Positions 51,740 through 61,700 of a DNA stretch of 64,000 nt are shown piece after piece. Made by a program: the position numbers and the translations under genes. Below the pieces are notes generated by a model, which saw nothing but the letters and a program-made list of their open reading frames with translations, did not search any database and had not been told where the DNA came from. Position 1 is the stretch's first letter. The number at the start of each line of letters is the position of its first letter. The stretch is from the NCBI GenBank assembly GCA_944320415.1, contig CALUHJ010000008.1:1-64000 (forward strand). The letters are read 5' to 3'. The DNA is from an uncultured Bacteroidales bacterium (GTDB lineage Bacteria > Bacteroidota > Bacteroidia > Bacteroidales > P3).

Positions 51740-53560
51740 ATGAAAGGCAATTTTTGGAAAAGACTTTTTAAACCTGCAAGCGTTAAGGCCGATGTAAAGC
51801 GTACTCATATACTGCAACTCGTGTTGGGGTTGGTATTCATAATTTTTCTGAATGTCGTCGGCTATTATGTATTCACCCGTCTGGATCTTACCGAAGAGAA
51901 AAGGTACAGTCTGTCCGATTCCACTAAAAGGATGCTTAAGGATTTGGATGAGGTTATTTTCATCAGATGTTATCTTGAGGGGGACATACCTGCCGAATAC
52001 AAGGAATTGAGGAATGCCACGAGGGAATTGCTGAATCAGTTCAGGGCATACAATTCTGGAATAGAGTATGAGTTTGTTGATCCCAACAATTTCAAGGACA
52101 AGAAGGACAGGGATGAATTTTATCAGAGACTTTTTGAGAAAGGTTTTTCGCCATTGCTTACCACAACAACCAAAAACAATGCACAGGTACAGCAATATAT
52201 CTTTCCTTATGTTGAAATTGTCTATAAGGGACGCAGGACGATGACCGCCTTGATAAGCACCAAGAGCGGGCTTACGGGAGAGGGTATAATAAGAGGGTCA
52301 ATTCAGAATCTGGAGTACAACATATACTCGTCCATGCGTTCGCTTGCCAACGACAACAAGAAAAAGGTGGCCTTTCTTTACGGACACGGGGAGTGGCCGA
52401 TAGAGAACATATATGACTTTATCGTTTCCCTTAACGACAGTTACAGGGTTGATTCTGTAACTATCAACGAAAAGCTTAATGCTTTGACCGAGAGGGTTTA
52501 TGACAGTGTTGACGAGAACAAGGTGACAATAAAAAACAAGTATGACTGTTTGATTGTAGCCAAACCTACCTCTATTTTTTCCTACAAGGATTTGTATATA
52601 ATAGACCAGTATGTAATGCACGGCGGACGGATTTTGTGGTTGTTGGATCCTCTTACTGCCTCGATGGACAGTCTTCAGTCCAAGGCCAGCACTTATGCAG
52701 GTTCCAATTTTACGGGAGTTGACGACATACTGTTCAGGTACGGTGTCAAACTCAATACGAACCTTGTCATGGATATGCAGTGTGCACAAGTTCCGATAGT
52801 TACGGGACAGTATCAGGACAATACGCCGCAGATGACTTATTATCCTTGGAATTTCTTTCCGGAAATAAATCCGAATCCGGATCATATAGTGACTGACAAG
52901 ATAAGTCCTGTGAAGATGGAATTCGTTTCCACAATGGATACTACGTACAGCAGTGCTGAAAAGACTGTTTTGCTAACAACCTCAAACAGTACGAGACTGT
53001 TGAATGCTCCTGTTGACGTTTCGTTGAGGATGTTGAAGCAGAAGCAGGATCCGCGTTTGTTCAATTCCGGCAGTCAGGCTGTTGCCATGCTTCTGGAGGG
53101 AAAATTCGTATCGGCGTTCAAGAACAGGCTTACTCAGACGATGGAAACAAGTTCGCAGATAGCCTTCAGGACAGAATCTGAGCCTACATCCATGATAGTC
53201 GTTTCCGACGGGGATTTGGTGCGTAATGATTTCATAAACGGAAGAATGGTGCCGCTTGGATACGATAAGTATACAAGACAGATGTACGGCAACAAGGAAT
53301 TTCTGATAAACTGTGTCAATTATTTGTGTGGGGACAAGGATTTGATACCGTTGCGTTCTCGCGAGGTCATAATGAGGAAACTGGATGTTGCCAAGATAGA
53401 AAGGGAACGTGTGTTCTGGCAGGTGGTAAATGTGGTCTTGCCGGTGGTTCTTGTTATGGTGATGGGTGTACTTGTAATTGTTTTCAGGAAGAAAAGATAT
53501 ACAGAAAGAGTTGTTTTGAGAGTGCGAAATAAAAAAGGAAGAAAAGATGCGATTGAGTAG
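51740..53560 (+). CDS. gldG: GldG, ABC-transporter-associated periplasmic/membrane protein
   Basis: A 606-residue protein with an N-terminal membrane helix (LVLGLVFIIFLNVVGYYVFT), a large extracytoplasmic region of the ABC_transp_aux type (SLSDSTKRMLKDLDEVIFI, then AFLYGHGEWPIENIYDF, then GGRILWLLDPL), and a C-terminal helix (VVLPVVLVMVMGVLVIVF) followed by a basic tail. Two anchors with a soluble domain between them is the GldG plan. It overlaps the following DUF4340 gene by 14 bases, suggesting a coupled three-gene unit gldF-gldG-DUF4340. Confidence 0.9.
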   Translation: MKGNFWKRLFKPASVKADVKRTHILQLVLGLVFIIFLNVVGYYVFTRLDLTEEKRYSLSDSTKRMLKDLDEVIFIRCYLEGDIPAEYKELRNATRELLNQFRAYNSGIEYEFVDPNNFKDKKDRDEFYQRLFEKGFSPLLTTTTKNNAQVQQYIFPYVEIVYKGRRTMTALISTKSGLTGEGIIRGSIQNLEYNIYSSMRSLANDNKKKVAFLYGHGEWPIENIYDFIVSLNDSYRVDSVTINEKLNALTERVYDSVDENKVTIKNKYDCLIVAKPTSIFSYKDLYIIDQYVMHGGRILWLLDPLTASMDSLQSKASTYAGSNFTGVDDILFRYGVKLNTNLVMDMQCAQVPIVTGQYQDNTPQMTYYPWNFFPEINPNPDHIVTDKISPVKMEFVSTMDTTYSSAEKTVLLTTSNSTRLLNAPVDVSLRMLKQKQDPRLFNSGSQAVAMLLEGKFVSAFKNRLTQTMETSSQIAFRTESEPTSMIVVSDGDLVRNDFINGRMVPLGYDKYTRQMYGNKEFLINCVNYLCGDKDLIPLRSREVIMRKLDVAKIERERVFWQVVNVVLPVVLVMVMGVLVIVFRKKRYTERVVLRVRNKKGRKDAIE

Positions 53561-54608
53561 GAAGAGGAAAAACTGGTTGATAATATCGGTTTGCGTTGTT
53601 TTGTGTGGGGTTACGGCCTTTATTCTTTTGACGAGGGATGGTTCTACCATAGAACAGAACTATCATATCGAGGATGCTGATACGATAAGCAAGGTTATAA
53701 TAGAGGATAAGGACGGAAGCAGGTTGAGTCTTGTCAAGAAGGCGAAGAATGATTGGGAGGTGAATGGACGACCTGCCAATCAGACGGTGGTTGACGAACT
53801 TTTGTTTACTTTTGAAAACATGAGGATAAGAGAGCCCATAGCAAGGGCGGCCAGGAATAATATAATAAAACAATTGGCTTCAAGTGGCCAGAAAGTACAG
53901 GTTTATCAGGATGATTATCTTGTAAGTCTCGGTTTTGTCAAACTGTTCAAGAAGGAAAGACTTACAAGGGTTTTTTACATAGGAATGGAGAGTCAGGACA
54001 ATATGGGCAGCTATATAATGCTCAAAGGAGAGAACGACCCTTGTGTTGTCCACATTCCAGGATTTAAGGGCAATCTTTCCACAAGGTTTTCCGCCGTTGA
54101 GGATAACTGGAGGTCGCATGCCGTGTTCAAATATGGAAAAGACGATATAGTATCCGTGAAGGTGGAGATTCCGAACGATAAAAAGGAAAGTTTTGAACTG
54201 GAAAAAAACGGAGACGGTTTTGATTTTCGTCTTCTTGAAAGCAATCGTAAACTCACTGAGTTCGATACGGTAAAGGTTGTTGCACTTTTGTCAAGTTGCT
54301 TTGAACTTAATTACGAAAGCGTTGCAAAGAATATTTCCGATATTGAAAAGGATACGATTTTCTCAAAAGCCCCTGCATTTGTCTTTACCATAAAGGACAA
54401 GAACGGAAAAGAAAACAAGCTTACAACGTATTCGAAATTATATGACCCTACAAGCATAGCGGAGAATGATGAGGATTTTTACAATATTTTCGATGTAAAC
54501 CGTTGCTATGGCATACACAGTCAAAACAAGGATACCTTGATTCTTCAATTCTTCGTATTGGATAATCTGATGAATCCCGCAAGTTATTATTTCAAAAGCG
54601 GGAATTGA
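53547..54608 (+). CDS. DUF4340-domain membrane-anchored protein
   Basis: A 353-residue protein with a single N-terminal membrane helix (WLIISVCVVLCGVTAFILL) and an extracytoplasmic DUF4340 region (ISKVIIEDKDGSRLSLVKK, then WEVNGRPANQTVVDELL). DUF4340 proteins are often found beside ABC-2/GldFG-type transporters and may be an accessory of them. The 14-base overlap with gldG supports co-translation. Function is otherwise unknown. The start at 53547 is the only ATG that leaves the membrane helix complete. It ends 32 bases before dnaN. Confidence 0.82.
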   Translation: MRLSRKRKNWLIISVCVVLCGVTAFILLTRDGSTIEQNYHIEDADTISKVIIEDKDGSRLSLVKKAKNDWEVNGRPANQTVVDELLFTFENMRIREPIARAARNNIIKQLASSGQKVQVYQDDYLVSLGFVKLFKKERLTRVFYIGMESQDNMGSYIMLKGENDPCVVHIPGFKGNLSTRFSAVEDNWRSHAVFKYGKDDIVSVKVEIPNDKKESFELEKNGDGFDFRLLESNRKLTEFDTVKVVALLSSCFELNYESVAKNISDIEKDTIFSKAPAFVFTIKDKNGKENKLTTYSKLYDPTSIAENDEDFYNIFDVNRCYGIHSQNKDTLILQFFVLDNLMNPASYYFKSGN

Positions 54609-54640
54609 TGGCATGATGAATAATTAAAAAATCATAAGAT

Positions 54641-55780
54641 ATGAGATTCATAATTCATGGGGCGACATTGTCGCATTCGTTGCAGGCAATATCGGGTGTG
54701 ATTCCTTCGAGCAGAACGATGCCTATATTGCTGAATTTTTTGTTTGAACTTGATGGTAATACCTTGACAATTAAAGCTTCGGATTTGGAAACAACCGCAT
54801 CCGTAAGACTTGATTTGGATACGGTTGAACATACGTCTGTTGACAGAATAGCAATACCTGCAAAGATATTGTTGGAAACGGTCAGCAACTTGTCCAATCA
54901 ACAATTGAATATATCCGTAAAGGAGGATTTGTCGGTAGAGATAAACGCAGGAGTAGGAAAATACAAGTTCTTGGGAGAGTCCGCCGATGCTTATCCGAAG
55001 GCAATTGATTTGGAGAATCCTCAAAGAAGCGTGATATCTTCAAGTGTGTTGTCAAAGGCAATAACCAAGACCATTTTTGCAACGGGTTCTGAAGAATTGA
55101 GACCTCAGATGGGCGGGGTATTGTGCGAGCAGACAACGGAAGGTACAGTATTTGTTGCAACGGATGCCCACAAACTGGTGAAATATACAAGAACTGATTG
55201 CAGTGTTGATGAAAACAGAAGTTATATTCTTCCAAAGAAGCCTTTGACATTGTTGAACAAGTTGTTGATATCCAACAAGGAGGATGTTGATGTGGTAATA
55301 GAAAACAATGAAACGAATGTCAGGTTCGACTTCTCCAACTATACGCTTGTTTCCCGTTTGATAGACGGAAAATATCCCAATTACAACGCGGCCATACCTT
55401 CAAACAATCCCAACAAGCTTATTATAGACCGGAACATGTTGTATGATTCGGTAAAGCGTGTTGCTGTTTTTGCAAGTCAGACAAGCAATCAGGTCGTATT
55501 CAGACTTAACGGCAACAAACTGTTGATTTATGCTCAGGATACCGATATGGCTACCGATGCAAGGGAAGAACTGAACTGCAACTATCAGGGCGAGGAAATG
55601 GAAATAGGATTCAATGCCAATTACCTTACCGAGATGTTGAACAATGTCGATACCGAAATGCTGCTTATGGAAATGTCCACACCGGACAGGGCCGGCATAA
55701 TATATCCGTATGACGAGCAGGCAGAGGAAACTCAGGAGAATATCCTTATGCTTATCATGCCTGTTGTATTGATGAATTAA
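54641..55780 (+). CDS. dnaN: DNA polymerase III sliding clamp (beta subunit)
   Basis: A 379-residue beta clamp made of three similar domains. Recognisable parts are MRFIIHGATLSHSLQAISGVIPSR-like first helix, PILLNFLFELDGNTLTIKASDLETT, RPQMGGVLCEQ, ATDAHKLVKY, LIDGKYPNY and the C-terminal LLMPVVL-type end (LMLIMPVVLMN). It encircles DNA and tethers polymerase and other partners at the fork. It is not next to dnaA or an origin here; instead it follows the gldFG-DUF4340 genes. Length is normal. Confidence 0.96.
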   Translation: MRFIIHGATLSHSLQAISGVIPSSRTMPILLNFLFELDGNTLTIKASDLETTASVRLDLDTVEHTSVDRIAIPAKILLETVSNLSNQQLNISVKEDLSVEINAGVGKYKFLGESADAYPKAIDLENPQRSVISSSVLSKAITKTIFATGSEELRPQMGGVLCEQTTEGTVFVATDAHKLVKYTRTDCSVDENRSYILPKKPLTLLNKLLISNKEDVDVVIENNETNVRFDFSNYTLVSRLIDGKYPNYNAAIPSNNPNKLIIDRNMLYDSVKRVAVFASQTSNQVVFRLNGNKLLIYAQDTDMATDAREELNCNYQGEEMEIGFNANYLTEMLNNVDTEMLLMEMSTPDRAGIIYPYDEQAEETQENILMLIMPVVLMN

Positions 55781-55801
55781 CAATAAAAAACGATAGAAGC
55801 G

Positions 55802-57001
55802 ATGAAAAAAATTATTTATTTGGTTGCATTGGCCTTGTTTGTATCATCCACGGCTTTTGCACAGAAGAAAGACAAAAAGAAAGAGGACAAAAAGAGTTAT
55901 GAATTTACCCTTGTAAAGGAAAATCCTGCTTCTTCCATAAAGGATCAGTACCGTTCCGGTACATGCTGGAGTTTTTCGGGTGTTGCCTTGTTGGAATCCG
56001 AACTGTTGAAGAACGGTAAGGGAGAATATGATTTGTCCGAAATGTGGATAGTCCGCAATGCCTATATGGAAAAGGCCGAAAGATACGTGAGACTTCACGG
56101 CAACGCCACATTTGCTGCCGGAGGCGGTTTTCCTGATATTCCTGCCATGATAAAGAAATACGGTATAGTTCCAGAAGAGGTTTATCCCGGATTGAACTAT
56201 GGCAAGAATAAACACGACCATTCCGAACTGGACAAGGTATTGGAGGCAATTGTAAAACCTATAGCAAACGCCCAGACTATAACTCCAGCATGGAAGACGG
56301 CTTTCAACGCGGTGTTGGACGCTTATTTCGGACCTATGCCGGAGAAGTTCACATATCAGGGCAAGGAATACACGCCTGAATCCTTTGCACAAAGCCTTGG
56401 ATTGAACTTTGACGACTATATAGAGATAGGTTCTTTCACTCACCATCCTTTTTACGAGAAGTTCATAATAGAAATACCTGACAACTGGGCCATGGCTTCA
56501 ATTTACAATGTGCCGTTGGATGAAATGATGTCAATAATAGACGAAGCGATAATGAACGGATACACCATCGGTTGGGGTGCTGATGTAAGTGAAAAGGGCT
56601 TTTCATGGAAAAACGGAGTTGCAATAGTGCCTGACGAGGAAAAGGTTGACTTGACGGGAAGCGAAAGAGACAGATGGGAAAAGCTTACTGCCGCTGAAAA
56701 AGCCAAAATGGCCTATTCGTTTGACGGAACGGCAAAGGAAAAAACCATAACACAGCAAATGCGTCAGGAGGCTTTTGACAATTTTGAAACCACTGATGAC
56801 CATGGAATGCAGATTGTGGGAATATACAAGGACCAGAAGGGAACAAAATTCTACAAGGTGAAGAATTCGTGGGCGGCAGAGAATATCTATGACGGATATT
56901 TCTATGCTTCGGAAGCTTTCGTAAGGTACAAGACGATAGATTTCCAGGTTAACAAGAACGCCTTAAGCGCGGAAATGAGACAGAAATTGAACATAAAATA
57001 A
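55802..57001 (+). CDS. Exported aminopeptidase C (C1-family, bleomycin-hydrolase-like)
   Basis: A 399-residue cysteine peptidase with a signal peptide ending AFA-Q at residue 21 and a Lys-rich mature start. Catalytic Cys55 lies in SGTCWSFSG, the His in TDDHGMQIVG and the Asn in VKNSWAAEN. Gln48 of the oxyanion hole is in KDQYRSG. The long inserts and the KNSW block match the PepC/BleH type rather than papain. The Bacteroidota form is secreted, unlike cytosolic PepC of firmicutes. It probably trims peptides in the periplasm. It is 21 bases after dnaN and converges with aspA. Confidence 0.9.
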   Translation: MKKIIYLVALALFVSSTAFAQKKDKKKEDKKSYEFTLVKENPASSIKDQYRSGTCWSFSGVALLESELLKNGKGEYDLSEMWIVRNAYMEKAERYVRLHGNATFAAGGGFPDIPAMIKKYGIVPEEVYPGLNYGKNKHDHSELDKVLEAIVKPIANAQTITPAWKTAFNAVLDAYFGPMPEKFTYQGKEYTPESFAQSLGLNFDDYIEIGSFTHHPFYEKFIIEIPDNWAMASIYNVPLDEMMSIIDEAIMNGYTIGWGADVSEKGFSWKNGVAIVPDEEKVDLTGSERDRWEKLTAAEKAKMAYSFDGTAKEKTITQQMRQEAFDNFETTDDHGMQIVGIYKDQKGTKFYKVKNSWAAENIYDGYFYASEAFVRYKTIDFQVNKNALSAEMRQKLNIK

Positions 57002-57018
57002 TTCGGGTCTGATTTCGG

Positions 57019-57111
57019 TTTTCCGGAATTTGATTTGAAAAAAATGAATTCTGAATTCAAAAAAATGAAACTTGATTCTGATATGACGGAATCAAGTTTC
57101 ATTTTTTTAGT
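57019..57111. repeat. Intergenic composite repeat copy F
   Basis: Units CCGGAATTTGATTTG, ATGAATTCTGAATTC, ATGAAACTTGATTCTG and ACGGAATCAAGTTTCAT follow each other at about 21-22 bases. The last two form an inverted pair (AAAATGAAACTTGATTC with GGAATCAAGTTTCATTTT) ending in a T-run, a likely terminator for the aminopeptidase gene. Confidence 0.75.
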
Positions 57112-57114
57112 ATG

Positions 57115-57146
57115 AAAAAAGGTGCACACAAGACGTGCACACCTTT
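57115..57146 (-). terminator. Hairpin terminator of aspA
   Basis: AAAGGTG and CAC on the left pair with GTG and CACCTTT on the right with a 2-base bulge. Read on the minus strand the hairpin ends in a T-run (CACCTTTTTTCATAC), so it serves aspA, 28 bases after its stop. Confidence 0.78.
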
Positions 57147-57174
57147 CTGATTGTTATGAATTTGTTTTGTTGTT

Positions 57175-58614
57175 TTAGTGTTTAGGCTTGATGTCAAGCT
57201 TTACGGGAGCTATCATGTTTTCAGGTTTAAGGATTGTATCCAAATCCTCCTTGGACAATATGTCGTGTTCAAGAACCAAATCATAAACTCCTTTGCCGGT
57301 TTGTACCGCTTCCTTGGCTATTTTCGTGGAGTTTTTGTATCCGATTATAGGGTTCAATGCAGTGACAATGCCTATTGAGCCTTTGACCTGACGTTCGCAG
57401 TTTGCGGCATCGGCCTTTATTCCGTCTATGCACAATGTTCTCAGTGTATCGAAGCCGTTGGTCAACAGGTTGATTGATTCAAACAGACAGTAAACCAATA
57501 CCGGTTCCATAACGTTCAATTCCAACTGGGCGTTTTCTGCTGCGAGCATTACGGCAGTGTCGTTACCTATAACCTTGTAGCAAAGCTGGTTCATCACTTC
57601 AGGTATGACAGGGTTTACTTTGCCTGGCATGATTGAGGAACCCGGTTGCATTTCAGGAAGGAACAGTTCGTGTATTCCGCATCTTGGACCGGAACCCATC
57701 AGTCTCAAGTCGTTGCATATCTTTATGGCCTTTAATGCTATTCTTTTCAATTCTGATGAATATCCTACCAGGGAAGAGGTGTCTGATGTAACCTCTACAA
57801 GGTCTTCTGCAAGGCGAACGTTCCATCCGGTTATTTCCCTTAGAGCTTCAACGCAAAGTTCGCTGTATCCAGGTTCTGAACATATTCCTGTACCTATTGC
57901 AGTAGCTCCCATGTTTATGCACAACAGTTCGTCCGCAGCTTTATCCAAGTTGGTTATTTCTCTTTTCAACAAATTGGCAAAGGCTTGGAAGGTTTGTCCC
58001 AAGGTCATCGGAACGCCGTCCTGCAACTGGGTTCTTCCCATTTTTATGATGTGTGCGAATTCTTTTGATTTTGCCTCAAGCGAAAGAACTATTTTGTTCA
58101 AGGCTTCTGCAAGTTTTCTGTTCTCAAGGTACAATCCGAAATGGAAAGCGGTAGGGTAGGCATCATTTGTAGATTGTGACGCGTTCAAGTGGTCGTTAGG
58201 GGAACAGAATTCGTATTGTCCGTGTTCTTTTCCCATTATTTCCAATGCTCTGTTGGCGAGTACTTCGTTTGCGTTCATGTTAACGGTAGTTCCTGCACCG
58301 CCCTGAATCATGTCGGACAGGAAGAACTCGTGATGTTTTCCCTCGAACAGTTCGTCGCAAGCCTGAGATATGGCTTTGAATTGTTCATCGCTCAATTTGC
58401 CTTGCTTGTGGTTTGCAACGGCTGCTCCTTTCTTTGTCAAGGCCATTCCTTTGATAAAGTTGGGATAGTCGTTCATCAGTCTGCCTGATATTTTGAAGTT
58501 CTCGAATCCTCTCAATGATTGTACTCCGTAAAGAGCTTCAACAGGGATTTCTCTTGTGCCGATAAGGTCACTTTCTTGGCGTGTTTTGCCTGAATATTTT
58601 GTTGAATCTTTCAT
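57175..58614 (-). CDS. aspA: Aspartate ammonia-lyase
   Basis: A 479-residue fumarase/aspartase-superfamily enzyme: TREIPVEALYGVQSLRG near the start, GGAGTTVNMNANEV, CSPNDHLNASQSTNDAYPTA (within it SPNDHLNASQSTND), MGRTQLQDGVPMTLGQ, and the signature loop GSSIMPGKVNP with the catalytic Ser. KVNP and the GYSELCVEAL region favour AspA over fumarase. It converts aspartate to fumarate and ammonia, supplying fumarate for anaerobic respiration. It is alone on the minus strand between a promoter at 58663 and a hairpin terminator. Confidence 0.95.
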   Translation of the reverse strand: MKDSTKYSGKTRQESDLIGTREIPVEALYGVQSLRGFENFKISGRLMNDYPNFIKGMALTKKGAAVANHKQGKLSDEQFKAISQACDELFEGKHHEFFLSDMIQGGAGTTVNMNANEVLANRALEIMGKEHGQYEFCSPNDHLNASQSTNDAYPTAFHFGLYLENRKLAEALNKIVLSLEAKSKEFAHIIKMGRTQLQDGVPMTLGQTFQAFANLLKREITNLDKAADELLCINMGATAIGTGICSEPGYSELCVEALREITGWNVRLAEDLVEVTSDTSSLVGYSSELKRIALKAIKICNDLRLMGSGPRCGIHELFLPEMQPGSSIMPGKVNPVIPEVMNQLCYKVIGNDTAVMLAAENAQLELNVMEPVLVYCLFESINLLTNGFDTLRTLCIDGIKADAANCERQVKGSIGIVTALNPIIGYKNSTKIAKEAVQTGKGVYDLVLEHDILSKEDLDTILKPENMIAPVKLDIKPKH

Positions 58615-58662
58615 TGTTGTGATACTTTTGAAATTTGACTTTTACATTTTTCAAATAAAGTG

Positions 58663-58670
58663 CAAAAGTA
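58663..58670 (-). promoter_or_regulatory. -7 promoter element of aspA
   Basis: Read on the minus strand this is TACTTTTG, 48 bases before ATG 58614. No clear TTTG lies at the ideal upstream distance. Confidence 0.5.
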
Positions 58671-58727
58671 CAAAAACATTTGATATAACGGTGATAAAAA
58701 CCGTGATTTGAATAGGTTGGTATTCTT

Positions 58728-61700
58728 TTAACGAAAAACTTCCACAGTTCCGTTGAAATCAAATGATTTGTCTTTTCCTTTAGCCTTGAAGCGATAGAAG
58801 TAAGTTCCAGCTGCGGAGTTGGTTGCGGCTGGAGACCAAAAGTCTTCGTACCGGCTTATGTTCTTTTTATGATATACCATACGTCCGTGACGTGTATATA
58901 TAATCAGTTCATTTTCTGTAAAGAAAGTTTGATTCAACAAATCGTGTATTTCGAAGACATCGTTGATGCCATCCCCGTTTGCGGAAACCATGTTTGGAAA
59001 CATCAAACTTATTACGTTGAGGTGAAGAACGTAAATGCTATCGCAACCGTTTATATCGGTGTAAATTTGTACATATTCTCCATTTTCTTTTTCATTGAAT
59101 CCGTGGGCAGTATATGAAGAGCCTCTGTAGATTTCCCCATCTATTGTATCCGAAAAAATTGGGAAAATTGTTAGATTCAAGGTTGTAATACTGTCGCAGC
59201 CGTTTATGCTTTGCAAATGGTTGGTGTATATACCTGAAGATGTTTCGTAAAATCCGTTGTCATCATATGCTACTCCACATAATTGCGAATATATCGTATC
59301 GTTATAAGTTGGAAAAACTGTAAGATTCAAACAAAATGTACTGTCGCAACCGTATATGTTATTGAACGATTTTGTATAGAATCCGGTTGCGTTTTCTGTG
59401 AAATTGTCATCCGTATATGTTTCTCCAGTACATATTTCAGCATATATTGTATCAAAATAGGAAGGATATACGGTAACATATTTTTTTGCTGTACCTCGGC
59501 ATTCTCCGTTTTCTTTAACACTTACGCTGAATAGACCGCTTTCATTGGACAAAACCGTAATTGTGTCAGTTGTCTCGTTCGTATTCCATAAAAAAGATAA
59601 TTCGTTGGATGTTGTTTCGTCGTTTCTTTCAGCGATGAGATCAAAATAATTGTTATGACAAACAGTATCTGGACCTAAGATGTGTACTGCATTGAAATCT
59701 ATGTTGATAGGAATGAGCAGCGTATCTGAACAATAAGAATCGGACAATAGAGAGACAAGTCTTATTTCGTAATAACCGTTATCAGGGTAATATCTGGTTG
59801 TTATGCTGTCGTGTGAAATGGTATTGTCGTCGAACAACCAAAAAACAGAATCTACCATCTGATACGTATAAATTGAGTATGCTGTATCATAATAAACATA
59901 GCTTAGATCAGTCAGTTTGACTTCACTTTTGCATGAATCTATTTCATATTCGGCAACAGAATAAGGAACAACCTCTATTGATACTGTTGATATGGTAAAG
60001 TTGCATTCAGGTTTTCCTATAAATGACGCTTTACAATTATATACGTTTGTATCGACTGGAACAAGAATATCGTAATTGGTTGACAGTATAGTCGGGTCGT
60101 TCTCTTTTCTCCATTCATATTCAAATCCCAGAGGCGCTTCCAAGTGAATTGAATCCTGCGCATCGCATCTGTTTACGAGGTATATTCGTTTGTTGCCGCA
60201 GTCAAGATGAAAATAAGCGTATCCGAAATGACCTCCTTCTGCACAATCATAGGTTGTTAACCTGACTCTGATTGTTGTCCCATGGTATGGAGCTATGTCT
60301 ATGCCTATTGTTGTCCAGTCTTTCCATAATGTAGTAGAGTTGTTTTCCTCAACCGAATTCCAGCCTAAGTCTCCGCTTGCATAGAAATCGGCAAATCCGC
60401 ACAGTGAATCTATCAATTGATTGTTTTCATTCAGTATTTCGAGAGTAAAACGTGGTTGGTTTGTTCTGTCGTGATCAGGGTCTTGCAGCACAACGGCATA
60501 TTTCAGTATAAGCATGTCGTTTACAGTTGAATCTACAAAGTATTCATAGGCTATGCTTTCAGCTTGAGCACCTATGTTGTCGTTACCCAATCTTATGGAT
60601 GCTTTTTCTCCCGGAGGTATTATTCTAAGTTGATAATTTGTATGGGCATCATATTCATTGGTATCTATGTTTAAAACATGTCGCTCAGAGCCCCAAAATG
60701 CTCCGTTCGATCCGTTATGTCTGTAATTCTGATATGTTGTATCATAATATGGATCTTCATAGTTTCCCCAAGTCAGATATGTTGTGTTTAAGTTTATAAG
60801 ATTTGTAAAGTCCAAACAGTTTTCTAAAGTTGTTTTATATTGGAAAGATGTTCCCGGAGAAATCTCACATTCATCGCATAACGTATAAACAAAGAAAGTG
60901 TAGTCGGTAGCTTCCTTAAGGTTGTTTATGGTGCATTCTTGAATTCCTCTTGCTATTGTGTCGTAATATGTAACATTATCAGAACTGTTCGTTTCTTTAT
61001 AACCTACAACATAATAATCAATGGTGTCTATATCTTCCCACCACACGGTTATTGAATTGTGTGATATGTCCTTGCACCATGCAATGTTGACTTCAGGACA
61101 TCCGAAATACACATCCTGTGTATATAAGTTGTTAGTACTATGAATATTCCAGCAGTTCATAGGAGAATCTCCTAATGTCCCGACAATAATAACACGTGTA
61201 TTTTGATTGCAAATTTTAGGTAAAACCAAATGATTTGAAGAAACCGGATCATAGTCTTCAAGATCCGGTTCTGTTGCGAAGAACCAATTGACGCCCTCTA
61301 CATCATCCCAGTTGAAATATATGGAGTCATCGCCGATTGTGTACGTAACATTTTCCGGTTCTATGCTTGCGCAGTATTCTCCCAATACTCCGCATCTGTC
61401 AACCGAGTTGCAATCTTCTCCGTAAACGTGATATGTTATTCCGGTATTGGGTGTCAGGTTTGTTATTGTTACAGAATTTGTGTTGCTTTGCACAGTATGT
61501 ACCTGATATGAAGGATCTGCGAATGTTTTGTAGTAATAATGAGTTGTTGATGTTTCAACGTACTCTATGGTGTAAGGAACATTGTCTTCACCTTGCCAGG
61601 AGAGTTGTACGGTTGTTGAATCTATGTATTGACATTGGACATCGGAGGGAGGAATACAGTCGCAGGCTTCGAAATAAATCTCAAAACCTTCCTGAGGATC

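Noticed and set aside
15974..57111. CRISPR or IS-related origin of the intergenic repeats
   Set aside because: Units are degenerate, in both orientations, contiguous rather than spaced by unique sequence, and no transposase or cas gene is near any copy.
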